A DNA stretch of 13,015 nucleotides from JBNKFQ01 sp050289385. Lineage in GTDB: Bacteria > Pseudomonadota > Gammaproteobacteria > Pseudomonadales > Porticoccaceae. The translations under genes and the position numbers were made by a program. The notes under the pieces are model-generated. The model was given only the letters and a program-made list of their open reading frames with translations, did no database searches and was not told the origin of the DNA. This document shows, in pieces, positions 5,706 to 13,015 of the stretch; the first letter of the stretch is position 1; every line of letters starts with the position of its first letter. The DNA lies in the NCBI GenBank assembly GCA_050289385.1, contig JBNKFQ010000013.1, positions 1 through 13,015 of the forward strand, written 5' to 3'.

Positions 5706-7493
5706 ATGTCTGCTGCCGATTTTGCCGCCCTTGGGCTTGCCGAGCCAGTGCTCAAAGCTCTGCAAGACGTGGGTTACGAGCAACCTTCCCCGATTCAGGC
5801 GCAGAGCATTCCTGTGTTGCTTGAGGGTCATAACCTGCTGGGTACGGCACAAACCGGAACCGGCAAGACAGCGGCGTTTGCCTTGCCGTTGCTCAGTCGT
5901 CTCGATCCGGCACAACGCACGCCACAAATTCTGGTGCTCACGCCAACCCGTGAACTGGCTATTCAGGTGGCCGAGGCGTTCAAAAGTTACGCCCGTTATA
6001 TGAAAGGGTTTAGCGTATTGCCAATTTATGGCGGTCAGGATATGCGCGGCCAGTTGCGGGCCCTGAACCGGGGTGTGCAAATCGTGGTGGGCACCCCGGG
6101 CCGGATTATGGACCACCTGCGGCGCAAAAGCCTGAATTTGTCTGAGTTGCGGGCCGCGGTTCTGGATGAAGCGGATGAGATGTTGCGTATGGGTTTTATC
6201 GACGATGTCGAAGAAATTCTGTCTCACACTCCCGATGACGCACAACGCGCACTCTTTTCCGCCACCATGCCGGCCGCCATTCGCAAGGTAGTGTCTACCT
6301 ACCTGGGTGACGCCAAAGAGGTCAAGATTGCCGCCAAAACGACGACGGTAGAGCGCATTACCCAGCGTTATCTGATAGTACAAGGTAACCGCAAACTGGA
6401 TGCGCTGACCCGCATTCTGGAAGTGGAAGCGTTTGATGCGATGATTATTTTTGTGCGCACCAAACAAACAACAGTTGAGCTGGCAGAGAAACTGGAAGCA
6501 CGAGGTTACGCCGCAGCTGGTCTGAACGGCGATCTCAGCCAGCAGCTGCGGGAACGCACCATTGACCGTTTGAAGAAAGGCCAGCTGGATATTCTGGTGG
6601 CCACCGATGTGGCGGCTCGCGGCCTGGATGTAGATCGCATCAGTCACGTTTTTAACTACGATATCCCCTATGATACGGAAGCTTATGTTCACCGTATTGG
6701 CCGCACCGGGCGCGCAGGTCGCGAAGGCAAAGCGGTACTGTTTGTCGCGCCGCGCGAACAGCGCATGCTCAGGTCTATTGAGCGCGCCACCCGCCAGAAG
6801 CTGACAGTGATGGAGCTGCCCAGCGGCAAAGAGGTCAGTAACCAGCGTATACAGCAGTTCCACAAACAGCTTGAAGAAACTCTGCGCAGTCAAAATCTCG
6901 CTCCGTTTCGCGAGTTGCTGGAAAGTTTTACCCATGACAATGAACTGTCCATCACCGATGTGGCTGCTGCTCTGGCATATCAGTCACAAACTGGCAGGCC
7001 TTTGTTCCCGAAGACAGAAGATACTGAAAAGCGTCCCGAATTTGATAAGGCGTCGCGCCGCGAACGGGGTGAACGCTCGGAGAGAGGCCCGCGCAACCGT
7101 TCCGCAATGCCAGGGGCAGATGCCGAGGCACTTAAGGATCATCCGGATGTCGAAATGGTGCGGTATCGTCTTGGGGTAGGGCGGCGTGATGATGTGCAGG
7201 TGAAGGACGTTGTTGGCGCTATTGCCAACGAAGCGGAGATTGACAGCGAATATATTGGCCGCATTCAGTTGTTCGACGATTTTACCGTTGTCGATTTGCC
7301 TGAGGGCATGCCAAAAGAGGTATTGCAGCATTTGCAAAAGGTGAGGATTCGTCAGCGCGAGATTCGTATTCGCCTCTGGAGTGATACTCCACCACCCAAA
7401 CCATCAAAAAAACCATCGCGCAAGCCAGCTAAAGCCAAAACCTCAAAGAGTGGTACCAGTGCAAAACCCAAAAAACGGCCGCCGCGAAAATAG
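5706..7493 (+). CDS. deaD: DEAD-box RNA helicase DeaD/CsdA
   Basis: This is a 595-residue ATP-dependent RNA helicase that unwinds RNA structure in ribosome assembly, mRNA decay and cold adaptation. All core motifs are present: F6 and the Q-motif PSPIQ (27-31), Walker A AQTGTGKT (48-55), PTRELA (80-85), TPGR (130-133), DEAD (154-157), SAT (185-187), ARGLD (304-308) and HRIGRTGRAGR (329-339). A DbpA-like RNA-binding domain follows (about 482-558) and then a Lys/Pro/Ser-rich basic tail (562-595), giving the DeaD/CsdA layout. A TTG at 5658 would add 16 residues but lies only about a dozen bases after the predicted transcription start. The ATG begins at the usual place before the Q-motif phenylalanine. 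The ribosome binding site is weak. No clear terminator follows the stop. Confidence 0.93.
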   Translation: MSAADFAALGLAEPVLKALQDVGYEQPSPIQAQSIPVLLEGHNLLGTAQTGTGKTAAFALPLLSRLDPAQRTPQILVLTPTRELAIQVAEAFKSYARYMKGFSVLPIYGGQDMRGQLRALNRGVQIVVGTPGRIMDHLRRKSLNLSELRAAVLDEADEMLRMGFIDDVEEILSHTPDDAQRALFSATMPAAIRKVVSTYLGDAKEVKIAAKTTTVERITQRYLIVQGNRKLDALTRILEVEAFDAMIIFVRTKQTTVELAEKLEARGYAAAGLNGDLSQQLRERTIDRLKKGQLDILVATDVAARGLDVDRISHVFNYDIPYDTEAYVHRIGRTGRAGREGKAVLFVAPREQRMLRSIERATRQKLTVMELPSGKEVSNQRIQQFHKQLEETLRSQNLAPFRELLESFTHDNELSITDVAAALAYQSQTGRPLFPKTEDTEKRPEFDKASRRERGERSERGPRNRSAMPGADAEALKDHPDVEMVRYRLGVGRRDDVQVKDVVGAIANEAEIDSEYIGRIQLFDDFTVVDLPEGMPKEVLQHLQKVRIRQREIRIRLWSDTPPPKPSKKPSRKPAKAKTSKSGTSAKPKKRPPRK

Positions 7494-7619
7494 CGTCAGT
7501 ACAATAACGGTGTAGCAGGCAGTAAACTTGCAGTCCACGGCTTGTACGCCCAAATCCTGTAATTGCATGTCCTTATACTTGTCCGACGTCCAACACCAAA
7601 ATAGTCAATACTTGGGGGT

Positions 7620-7645
7620 GAGGTAATCTGTGCGTTGCACGTCAG
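7620..7645 (+). promoter_or_regulatory. Candidate ECF-sigma promoter upstream of the sigma factor gene
   Basis: GAGGT (7620-7624), a 15-base spacer and CGTCAG (7640-7645), preceded by TTGGGGG (7612-7618). The same combination with identical spacing occurs at 9333-9358 upstream of the receptor gene. The -10 end is 44 bases before the sigma factor ATG. A CGTC -10 box is typical of ECF sigma factors. Role as an autoregulated promoter is inference. Confidence 0.5.
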
Positions 7646-7689
7646 ACTCTTCATAGCCCCCACTGGGCAAGTCACAGCTGCCGAGGACG

Positions 7690-8247
7690 ATGGTGTCAAA
7701 GAAACCAAAAGTCGTCTCTATAACCGATCACCAGCCAGAGTCTCGTGGCCAGGTGCTGGCACGTCTGTGCCGTGACCATGAGTCGGCATTACAGTCGTTT
7801 TTTCGCGCCCGGCTGATATCTCCCGAAGATCGGGAGGATATGGTGCAGGAAGTGTTTTTTCGACTGGCGCGAATGGAGAGTCTTGCCGAATTTGAGCATA
7901 TGCGTAAAAGCCCATTGGCTTATTTGCATGCCATTGCCAACAATCTGGTTGTTGACTACTACCGAAAAAAATCGACCCGGCAAGCGTATGAGCTGCAAAA
8001 AGGTGATGGCAGCACCAATGATGTTGCCTCTCCCGAAACATTGGTGAGTGCCCGCCAAGAACTTGCCCGAGTGCGGCGAATTATTCTGAATCTCAGCCCA
8101 CGTTGCCGCCAGGCTTTTGTTCTTAACCGGTTCCAACACATGAGCTATCGGCAGGTGGCTGAAGAGATGGGTATTTCTCTAAGCCGTGTGGAAAAGTACA
8201 TGATCAGGGCCCTGTTGGCGTTGCGCAAGGGAGTGAAACGACCGTGA
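7690..8247 (+). CDS. ECF RNA polymerase sigma factor, FecI type
   Basis: This 185-residue extracytoplasmic-function sigma factor directs RNA polymerase to a small set of promoters, normally the adjacent receptor operon. Region 2 spans about 27-94, with DREDMVQEVFFRL (47-59) contacting core polymerase and AYLHAIANNLVVDYYRKK (77-94) reading the -10 box. Region 4 spans about 123-181, with a helix-turn-helix MSYRQVAEEMGISLSRVEKYM (151-171, two halves around the glycine) reading the -35. The YLHAIANNLVVDYYR and VEKYM wording and the FecR neighbour place it in the FecI group. GAGGA (7683-7687) precedes the ATG by 2 bases. Its stop overlaps the next gene's GTG in GTGA, so the two are coupled. Confidence 0.93.
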   Translation: MVSKKPKVVSITDHQPESRGQVLARLCRDHESALQSFFRARLISPEDREDMVQEVFFRLARMESLAEFEHMRKSPLAYLHAIANNLVVDYYRKKSTRQAYELQKGDGSTNDVASPETLVSARQELARVRRIILNLSPRCRQAFVLNRFQHMSYRQVAEEMGISLSRVEKYMIRALLALRKGVKRP

Positions 8248-9308
8248 ACGAGGGTGTGAAAGTAAAGTTTTCGGAGTTGAGGACAATGGCTACCCGCCGT
8301 AAAGAAGCCGCAAAAAAACTGGTTGACCTTTTTCGTGGTGAAACGTCCCACAACAACGAGTCGCAAGTTAGCGAATGGTTGCAGGCAAATGCCGAAAATC
8401 AGAAGGAACTTGAAACGACTGCCGAATTGCTGGCTTTGGCCGATTCGCTTGCCGACAGTTGCGAAAATGATCCCGAGTTAAGTGCCGTAATATTCAAGAG
8501 CCGAGGTCGCAGCCGGTCGCCTCGATCTTTTTACGCTATCGCGGCCAGCATTTTGCTGTGCGTTGGCGTATTACTGGGCGTATTGTGGACAACCGAAACC
8601 GGTTTTTGGCAACCGGAAGTCACGCGGTATGTTACACGAGCGGGTGAACAAAAAAGCCTGACACTTGCCGATGGCAGTCGAATTACTCTCAATACATCGA
8701 CCAAGATATTGACTGAATTTAGTGATCGCCGCCGCCGGATAATTCTGGATTATGGCGAAGCGTACTTTGACATCGCCAGCGACCCAAACCGACCATTTAG
8801 TGTGGATTTGGGTAGCCTGGCAGTTACCGTGTTGGGTACGCAATTTAACGTTCAGAAGGTTCGGGGCGGATTTACCGTGGCCGTAGCCGAAGGAGAAGTT
8901 AGTCTCCATACAAAATCGGAAAGTATTTTTTCTGACAGTTATTCGGCCAATGGTAAAAAAGATGACAATTACCATTTGCTGGCTGGCTATGTTGCTACTG
9001 TTCCTGATTTGCGAACCGGTGCAGTTACGCTGATTAAAGGGGTAGATATTGGACAGTTAAGTAGTTGGCGAACAGGTACAGTGCGTTTTGATCTTCAACC
9101 ATTGTACAAAGTAGTTCAGGAAATTAATCGTTACAGCAAGGAAAAAATATTTATCGAGGACGCAACTATTATGAATTTGCAGGTCAGTGCAGTATTGCGT
9201 GTTAATGAACCGGAAAAAGCCTTGCAGGCGCTGGAATTGAGTTTGCCGATAACGGTAAACCGATATTACGATACTGCTGTAATAGTTGGGGAAAAGACGA
9301 GTGATTAG
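8244..9308 (+). CDS. FecR-type transmembrane sigma regulator
   Basis: This is a 354-residue inner-membrane anti-sigma/activator protein that carries the receptor's signal to the FecI-type factor. The cytoplasmic N-terminal part (about 17-92) has the usual helical sigma-binding region (WLQANAENQKELE). A single membrane helix (about 96-115) is followed by the periplasmic FecR domain (about 126-224; AGEQKSLTLADGSRITLNT, YGEAYFDIA, VLGTQFNV) and a C-terminal domain resembling DUF4974/STN (about 276-348; FDLQPLYKVVQEINRYS), the part expected to contact the receptor. The GTG overlaps the sigma factor stop by 4 bases. An ATG at 8286 preceded by GAGGA is an alternative and would still keep the whole sigma-binding region. 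Confidence 0.92.
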   Translation: MNEGVKVKFSELRTMATRRKEAAKKLVDLFRGETSHNNESQVSEWLQANAENQKELETTAELLALADSLADSCENDPELSAVIFKSRGRSRSPRSFYAIAASILLCVGVLLGVLWTTETGFWQPEVTRYVTRAGEQKSLTLADGSRITLNTSTKILTEFSDRRRRIILDYGEAYFDIASDPNRPFSVDLGSLAVTVLGTQFNVQKVRGGFTVAVAEGEVSLHTKSESIFSDSYSANGKKDDNYHLLAGYVATVPDLRTGAVTLIKGVDIGQLSSWRTGTVRFDLQPLYKVVQEINRYSKEKIFIEDATIMNLQVSAVLRVNEPEKALQALELSLPITVNRYYDTAVIVGEKTSD

Positions 9309-9332
9309 GAATTATTTTTTAATGTTTGGGGG

Positions 9333-9358
9333 GAGGTGAATCCAGACTTGTGCGTCAG
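9333..9358 (+). promoter_or_regulatory. Candidate ECF-sigma promoter upstream of the receptor gene
   Basis: GAGGT (9333-9337), a 15-base spacer and CGTCAG (9353-9358), within a G-run starting at 9328 and preceded by TT. It matches the motif before the sigma factor gene in both boxes and in spacing, and the -10 end is 51 bases before the receptor GTG. It lies in the only sizeable gap of the regulator-receptor unit, consistent with separate high-level transcription of the receptor. Confidence 0.5.
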
Positions 9359-9409
9359 GCAATGCGAATTAAATAATTAAGTGATGAACAGGTTTGGGAG
9401 GTTAGGATT

Positions 9410-11818
9410 GTGACTAAATCAGATGGTCTGGCAACACTTTTCAATCGCGGGGTTGCAAGTTATATTGCAGCTTCAATCGTGGTAATGTGTTTATCAAATA
9501 TCGCGGTGGCCGACAGCGATAAACAGTTCGTTGTCAATATCCCGGAACAGTCTACCAATTCAGCATTGCTGAAATTTGCTGAAGATAGCAACATTCAGGT
9601 TGTTTTGCCGGAAGGTATTGGTTCTGCGTCAGTATCGCCAGCATTATCAGGACGTTTTACGCTGGATGAAGTATTGGGAAAATTATTAGCTGATACCGGA
9701 CTGGTTTATGAAATCAGTTCGGACAATTTGGTATTAATCCGAAAAGTTGGAAATAACGCTGCCGGGAGTGTTGGTGAGGGAAGTGCTGTTGGCAAAACGA
9801 AGGAGGAAGGTGGTAAAGAACGAGAATTAGAAGAAATTATTGTCACCGCTCAAAAGCGAGAGCAACGACTTGAAGAAGTGCCTGTATCCATCCAGGCCTT
9901 TAGTAGTGAACAGCTGGAAGATGCCAACCTGAGAGACATCAATGAAATTATTACCTTTGTACCTGGGGCTTCGGAGGGTCTTTCTGCTAATTTAGGTGCT
10001 CGTCGGTACCAGTTGCGTGGTATTGAGCAAGGGTCAGGCAGCCCTACCGTGGGTTATTACATCAACGACTCAGCCGCTTTTGGCATGGGCTACGCCCCTT
10101 CCGGGAGAGCCTTTGATATGGAGCGTGTTGAGGTATTACGTGGACCACAGAGTACCCTTTATGGGAACGGAGCAATGGGAGGCGTGATCCGATATATTAC
10201 CAATGCCCCTAATCTCAATGAAGTGGAAGCAAGTGTTCGAGCCGGTTACTCAGGTACTCAGGGAGGTGACAGCAGTTATTATCTGGATGGCGCTCTCAGC
10301 CTGCCAATCGTAGAGGACGTATTGGGTATAAGACTCGTAGCCAGTAATCAGCAGGTGGGTGGATATCAAGAAGACCTTTTTGGCAACTCTGACGTAGATG
10401 ATGGAGAGATTGCAGATGGGCGCGTTAGCTTGTTGTGGCAGCCTTCAGAAGTGCTCAGTATGAAATTTTTGCACTCGATAAATGAGTCTTTGCAGACTGG
10501 TGGCACGTCATTGACAGTAATTGATCCACCGACTTCAAGTCGTTTCCCGGGCAATTCCCTTAACTATGATACCGAGTTGAATTCCTTGACAATGGAGTAT
10601 GATTTCGGCTTTGCCAGCCTGAACACTACTACGACCAAAATTACTCTCGAAGAAAACATAGATGTTTCTGTGTTTTTCCCGATACCTGGAGGTAAGTTAT
10701 CTTTAGTAAGTGCCACAAGCAGAAAAATCTGGAGCAATGAAACCCGTTTGGTTTCTCAAAACGAAGGTCCTTTCCAATGGTTGGCAGGGGTCTTTTATAC
10801 AGATACTAAAACTAAATCAAATTATGCGTATGAACCAGAACTTTTTCCTCCCGGCACCTCAAAAGGTGGATCTGCTTCTATTTCCTATTTTGGGGAATTC
10901 TCCTGGGAACTGTTGGATGGCAAGCTTATTCCACTGGTAGGTGTTCGCTATTTTGAAGAGGAGTTTACGGGAGATTATGTAGACGTAGTTCTGGCGGGAA
11001 CAGGTAGACGAAAGCAGAAATTTGATAATACCAACCTGCGTTTTAATTTATCCTGGTTGCCTTCGGATAATTCTGCCTACTTCCTGAACGTTGCAGAAGG
11101 GTTTCGCTCTGGCAGTCTGAATAACCCAGGTATTTGTGATTTCCATAAACAGGGGGGGCTGCCTTGCGAAGTGGAGGTCGACTCAGATCAGCTGACCAGT
11201 TACGAACTCGGTACCAAGCAGACTTTGGTGGACGGGAGTATGTTGCTGGAAGTAGCGCTGTACTTCCAACCTTGGGAAAATGTTCGTCAACTTGCAAGCT
11301 TTGGGGGAATATTCGTGGATTATCAAGTTGGTGATGCTGAAGTCTATGGAATTGACCTGAGCCTTCTTTATCAGCCGTCTTTTGCTGAAGGTTTAAGCCT
11401 CAATATCACTGCTAACTGGAACAGTGCTGAGTTCACATCAATTGCCAACGATGCACTCACAGCTGCAACAGGAGTCGAGCGTGGAGACAGGCTGAATCTC
11501 GTGCCTGAGTGGACCTTTGCGGTAATGGCGAATTACCTATGGGATCTGAGTGATAGCTGGGAAGGACTTGCAAACCTGGGATTTAGCCACTTGTCACCGC
11601 AGCAGGGGCAGTTTGGTACCGGAGCTGAAGGGGATTCCCGAAACTTGTTAAGAGCCAGGCTTGGAGTTCAGAATGGCAACTTTGGTGCCTACTTGTTTGG
11701 TAATAATTTGTTAGGTGAGAATGGTGTGATTTACGGGCAAACGCCGGTTGGAGGGTTTCAGTCTTTTACCCAGGACTATCCGCGTCAAGTGGGCGTTGAA
11801 TTTACATATGACTTTTAG
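9410..11818 (+). CDS. TonB-dependent outer-membrane receptor with STN signalling domain
   Basis: This is an 802-residue transducer-type receptor. A signal peptide ends at AVA (32-34). The STN domain (about 38-112; FVVNIPEQSTNSALLKFAED) faces the periplasm and signals to FecR. An acidic, Gly-rich linker follows, then the TonB box EEIIVTA (141-147). The plug (about 153-265) has VPVSIQAFSSEQL, YQLRGI and the signature VEVLRGPQSTLYGNGAMGG (240-258). The 22-strand barrel runs to a terminal Phe, as expected for outer-membrane insertion. Two cysteines about 11 residues apart in the barrel (CDFHKQGGLPC) may form a loop disulfide. The GTG start follows GGGAGG and AGGA. The substrate cannot be read from the sequence; the FecI/FecR partners and the neighbouring esterase remnant favour an iron chelate or similar ligand. 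Confidence 0.94.
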   Translation: MTKSDGLATLFNRGVASYIAASIVVMCLSNIAVADSDKQFVVNIPEQSTNSALLKFAEDSNIQVVLPEGIGSASVSPALSGRFTLDEVLGKLLADTGLVYEISSDNLVLIRKVGNNAAGSVGEGSAVGKTKEEGGKERELEEIIVTAQKREQRLEEVPVSIQAFSSEQLEDANLRDINEIITFVPGASEGLSANLGARRYQLRGIEQGSGSPTVGYYINDSAAFGMGYAPSGRAFDMERVEVLRGPQSTLYGNGAMGGVIRYITNAPNLNEVEASVRAGYSGTQGGDSSYYLDGALSLPIVEDVLGIRLVASNQQVGGYQEDLFGNSDVDDGEIADGRVSLLWQPSEVLSMKFLHSINESLQTGGTSLTVIDPPTSSRFPGNSLNYDTELNSLTMEYDFGFASLNTTTTKITLEENIDVSVFFPIPGGKLSLVSATSRKIWSNETRLVSQNEGPFQWLAGVFYTDTKTKSNYAYEPELFPPGTSKGGSASISYFGEFSWELLDGKLIPLVGVRYFEEEFTGDYVDVVLAGTGRRKQKFDNTNLRFNLSWLPSDNSAYFLNVAEGFRSGSLNNPGICDFHKQGGLPCEVEVDSDQLTSYELGTKQTLVDGSMLLEVALYFQPWENVRQLASFGGIFVDYQVGDAEVYGIDLSLLYQPSFAEGLSLNITANWNSAEFTSIANDALTAATGVERGDRLNLVPEWTFAVMANYLWDLSDSWEGLANLGFSHLSPQQGQFGTGAEGDSRNLLRARLGVQNGNFGAYLFGNNLLGENGVIYGQTPVGGFQSFTQDYPRQVGVEFTYDF

Positions 11819-11873
11819 AATAACCTTTATCATAGAAAATTGACGGTTATATCTCCAAATCGATAACGTATAG

Positions 11874-11897
11874 GGCGGCGAGGGAACTCTCGCCGCC
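11874..11897 (+). terminator. Hairpin after the receptor gene, possible terminator
   Basis: A perfect 9-bp GC-rich stem, GGCGGCGAG (11874-11882) with CTCGCCGCC (11889-11897), encloses a 6-base loop, 56 bases after the receptor stop. The following sequence TGCTTGCTCCCTG has no proper T-run, so it may be a weak terminator or a 3'-end stabilising hairpin. Confidence 0.5.
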
Positions 11898-11953
11898 TGC
11901 TTGCTCCCTGTGCTCTTTGCCATGATGTTCGCAATCGTCTTTAACTGCTGGTA

Positions 11954-12638
11954 ATGCAAATCTGGAAAAATAAATTGAATAGCGAATTATCTTTTATAAA
12001 GAGCATTATTGTTCAAGTAATTGTATTGTTTTCAACGCTTTTATCTCTTCAGGTCCTTGGCGGTGAAAAGCTTTATTATGTGCCAAAAGTAGAAACACAT
12101 ATGATAAGTTCCCGTTATGTAGATCAAGTTTTTGAAATGCGGGTCATGCAACTAATTTCATAAAATTTATTCGTTATGAGTTGATTCCATTGATCGATAA
12201 AACCTATGCCACTCTTCCTGGGAACGAGGTTATTTTGGTCATTCTGCCGGGGGAGGATTTGGATTACATATTTTGTTTAGGGAGGAAGGGCTTTTCAACC
12301 GTTTTATTATCAGTAGTCCGGGCATTGGTTTTGACGGGGATGATTTTGTCTTGCGGGAAGCTACTGACTTTATTGCAAAGGGAAAGAGTGTTAAGGCAAA
12401 AGTATTCATGAGTGTAGGTGCGTAGGAAGAGTTTGAGTCGGGTTTTCTACAGAAGTGGTCAATAGTTTCAAACTATTACCGCATGGTCCAGTTATTGCGA
12501 CGTGAAAAAAATTCTGGACTTGATTTAATGTCTAAAGTATTTCCTGACGAAACACATCTTACCGTACCTTACGTAGCTTTTAGTCACGGTGTGCGGGCCC
12601 TGTATGGGTTACATGATACTGTAAACAAGCGCGATTAG
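11954..12638 (+). pseudogene. Decayed secreted alpha/beta-hydrolase esterase (putative esterase family)
   Basis: Pieces of one protein lie in order in three frames. Frame one (from ATG 11954) gives a signal peptide and KLYYVPKVETHMISSRYVDQVFEMRVMQ, the usual start of the mature enzyme. Near 12150 it jumps to a second frame reading NFIKFIRYELIPLIDKTYATLPG (12154-12222), the segment before the nucleophile elbow, so the section between is deleted. Around 12223 one base is missing and the third frame continues GYFGHSAGGGFGLHILF, with nucleophile motif GHSAGG, then FNRFIISSPGIGFDGDD. An amber TAG (12423-12425) interrupts it, after which the same frame runs on to the family's C-terminus with DETHLTVPYVAFSHG, containing the catalytic histidine, and a TAG at 12636. 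Relatives include the Fes/IroE-like siderophore esterases, often coded beside TonB receptors. That substrate is inference. The gene is dead as written. Confidence 0.85.
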
Positions 12639-12675
12639 GGGTCGAAAATATTGGGATAAAGCATACTATTTCGAC

Positions 12676-12710
12676 ATAATGGGCAGGATCGGCACAATCC
12701 TGCCCATTAT
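12676..12710. terminator. Perfect 14-bp hairpin between convergent genes, probable bidirectional terminator
   Basis: ATAATGGGCAGGAT (12676-12689) pairs exactly with 12697-12710 around a 7-base loop. It sits between the esterase remnant (+) and acnA (-). T-rich bases follow on the + side (ATATCTTC) but there is no long U-tract. A smaller ATCAGA/TCTGAT stem (12747-12763) lies just after the acnA stop. Confidence 0.65.
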
Positions 12711-12765
12711 ATCTTCATGGAGGACCAAGCTTGCAGAACTTATAGTATCAGACCTGATCTGATTA

Positions 12766-13015
12766 TTATCCAGTGGCCAGCTTGCGCAACACGTAATGCA
12801 AAATTCCACCATTCTGAAAATATTGAAACTCATTGGGTGTATCAATACGTATGCGAGTCTTGAAGGTTATTGCGTCTCCATCGGGCGTTGTGGCCGTTAC
12901 TTCCACATAATCTTGGCCATTACTAACCGCGGGAATGGAAAAATGCTCTTCGCCACTTAGTCCGAGGTCGTCGGCAGAATCGCCTTCTTTGAATTGCAGC
13001 GGCAAAATACCCATG
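12766..13015 (-). CDS. acnA: Aconitate hydratase A, C-terminal end (cut by window edge)
   Basis: This is the last 83 or so codons of aconitase, which interconverts citrate and isocitrate in the TCA and glyoxylate cycles using a 4Fe-4S cluster. The reading GILPLQFKEGDSADDLGLSG, then TFKTRIRIDTPNEFQYFQNG and GGILHYVLRKL is the C-terminus of the AcnA/IRP1-type swivel domain. AcnB ends quite differently. The cluster cysteines and start are outside the window. The gene is convergent with the receptor locus and has no visible link to it. The frame is intact up to the stop at 12766-12768. Confidence 0.95.
   Translation of the reverse strand, partial: MGILPLQFKEGDSADDLGLSGEEHFSIPAVSNGQDYVEVTATTPDGDAITFKTRIRIDTPNEFQYFQNGGILHYVLRKLATG

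Noticed and set aside
5493..6935. A 480-codon open frame on the - strand opposite deaD
   Set aside because: It is the mirror frame of a GC-biased coding sequence. Its translation has no recognisable domain, and the + strand has every helicase motif.
7574..7579. TATACT as a -10 box for the sigma factor gene
   Set aside because: No -35-like hexamer lies 16-18 bases upstream, and the duplicated ECF-type motif is closer and better supported.
12181..12411. Independent small protein of 76 residues after the receptor gene
   Set aside because: Its first 15 or so residues are esterase sequence and the rest is the wrong frame of the same gene, so it is debris of the pseudogene.

Overview
The window looks like chromosome of a free-living, probably marine gammaproteobacterium. 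The protein set (HtpX, DgkA with the E. coli active-site spacing, an SmrA-type Smr protein, YaiI, DeaD, AcnA, and a FecI/FecR/TonB-receptor trio with a signalling domain) points to the Cellvibrionales or relatives. That placement is inference from gene content and mid-range GC, not from a marker gene. Almost everything lies on the + strand. The two ends are cut genes on the - strand: the 5' part of htpX (left) and the 3' end of acnA (right).

Region 1 (1-435): htpX reads leftward from a GTG start with a good ribosome binding site and a sigma-32-like promoter. Between it and the next gene sits a large nested inverted repeat whose arms are built from tandem 7-bp units.

Region 2 (436-5590): a same-strand run of housekeeping-type genes: a cation diffusion facilitator, an LEA14-like lipoprotein, an M15 zinc DD-peptidase, DgkA with an unusual N-terminal extension of 11-residue repeats, an unrecognised protein with an exact 28-residue C-terminal repeat, SmrA, a secreted DUF3859 protein and YaiI. 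Two more heptad-arm repeat elements lie between genes here, and they share an 8-bp core.

Region 3 (5591-7493): a strong sigma-70-type promoter followed by the DEAD-box RNA helicase gene deaD.

Region 4 (7494-12710): a cell-surface signalling uptake locus. An ECF sigma factor (FecI type) overlaps by 4 bp with its FecR-type membrane regulator, followed by an 802-residue TonB-dependent receptor carrying an N-terminal STN domain. The same GAGGT-N15-CGTCAG motif, preceded by a G-run, occurs upstream of both the sigma gene and the receptor gene, and is a good candidate for the sigma factor's own promoter. Downstream is the wreck of a secreted alpha/beta-hydrolase esterase (deletion, frameshift and amber stop). 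An intact copy would be a plausible processing enzyme for the receptor's ligand. A perfect 14-bp hairpin separates it from the convergent acnA.

The most noteworthy items are the heptad-arm elements, the duplicated ECF promoter candidate, the DgkA extension and the decayed esterase beside an intact receptor system. I see no CRISPR array, tRNA, rRNA, insertion sequence or phage gene.
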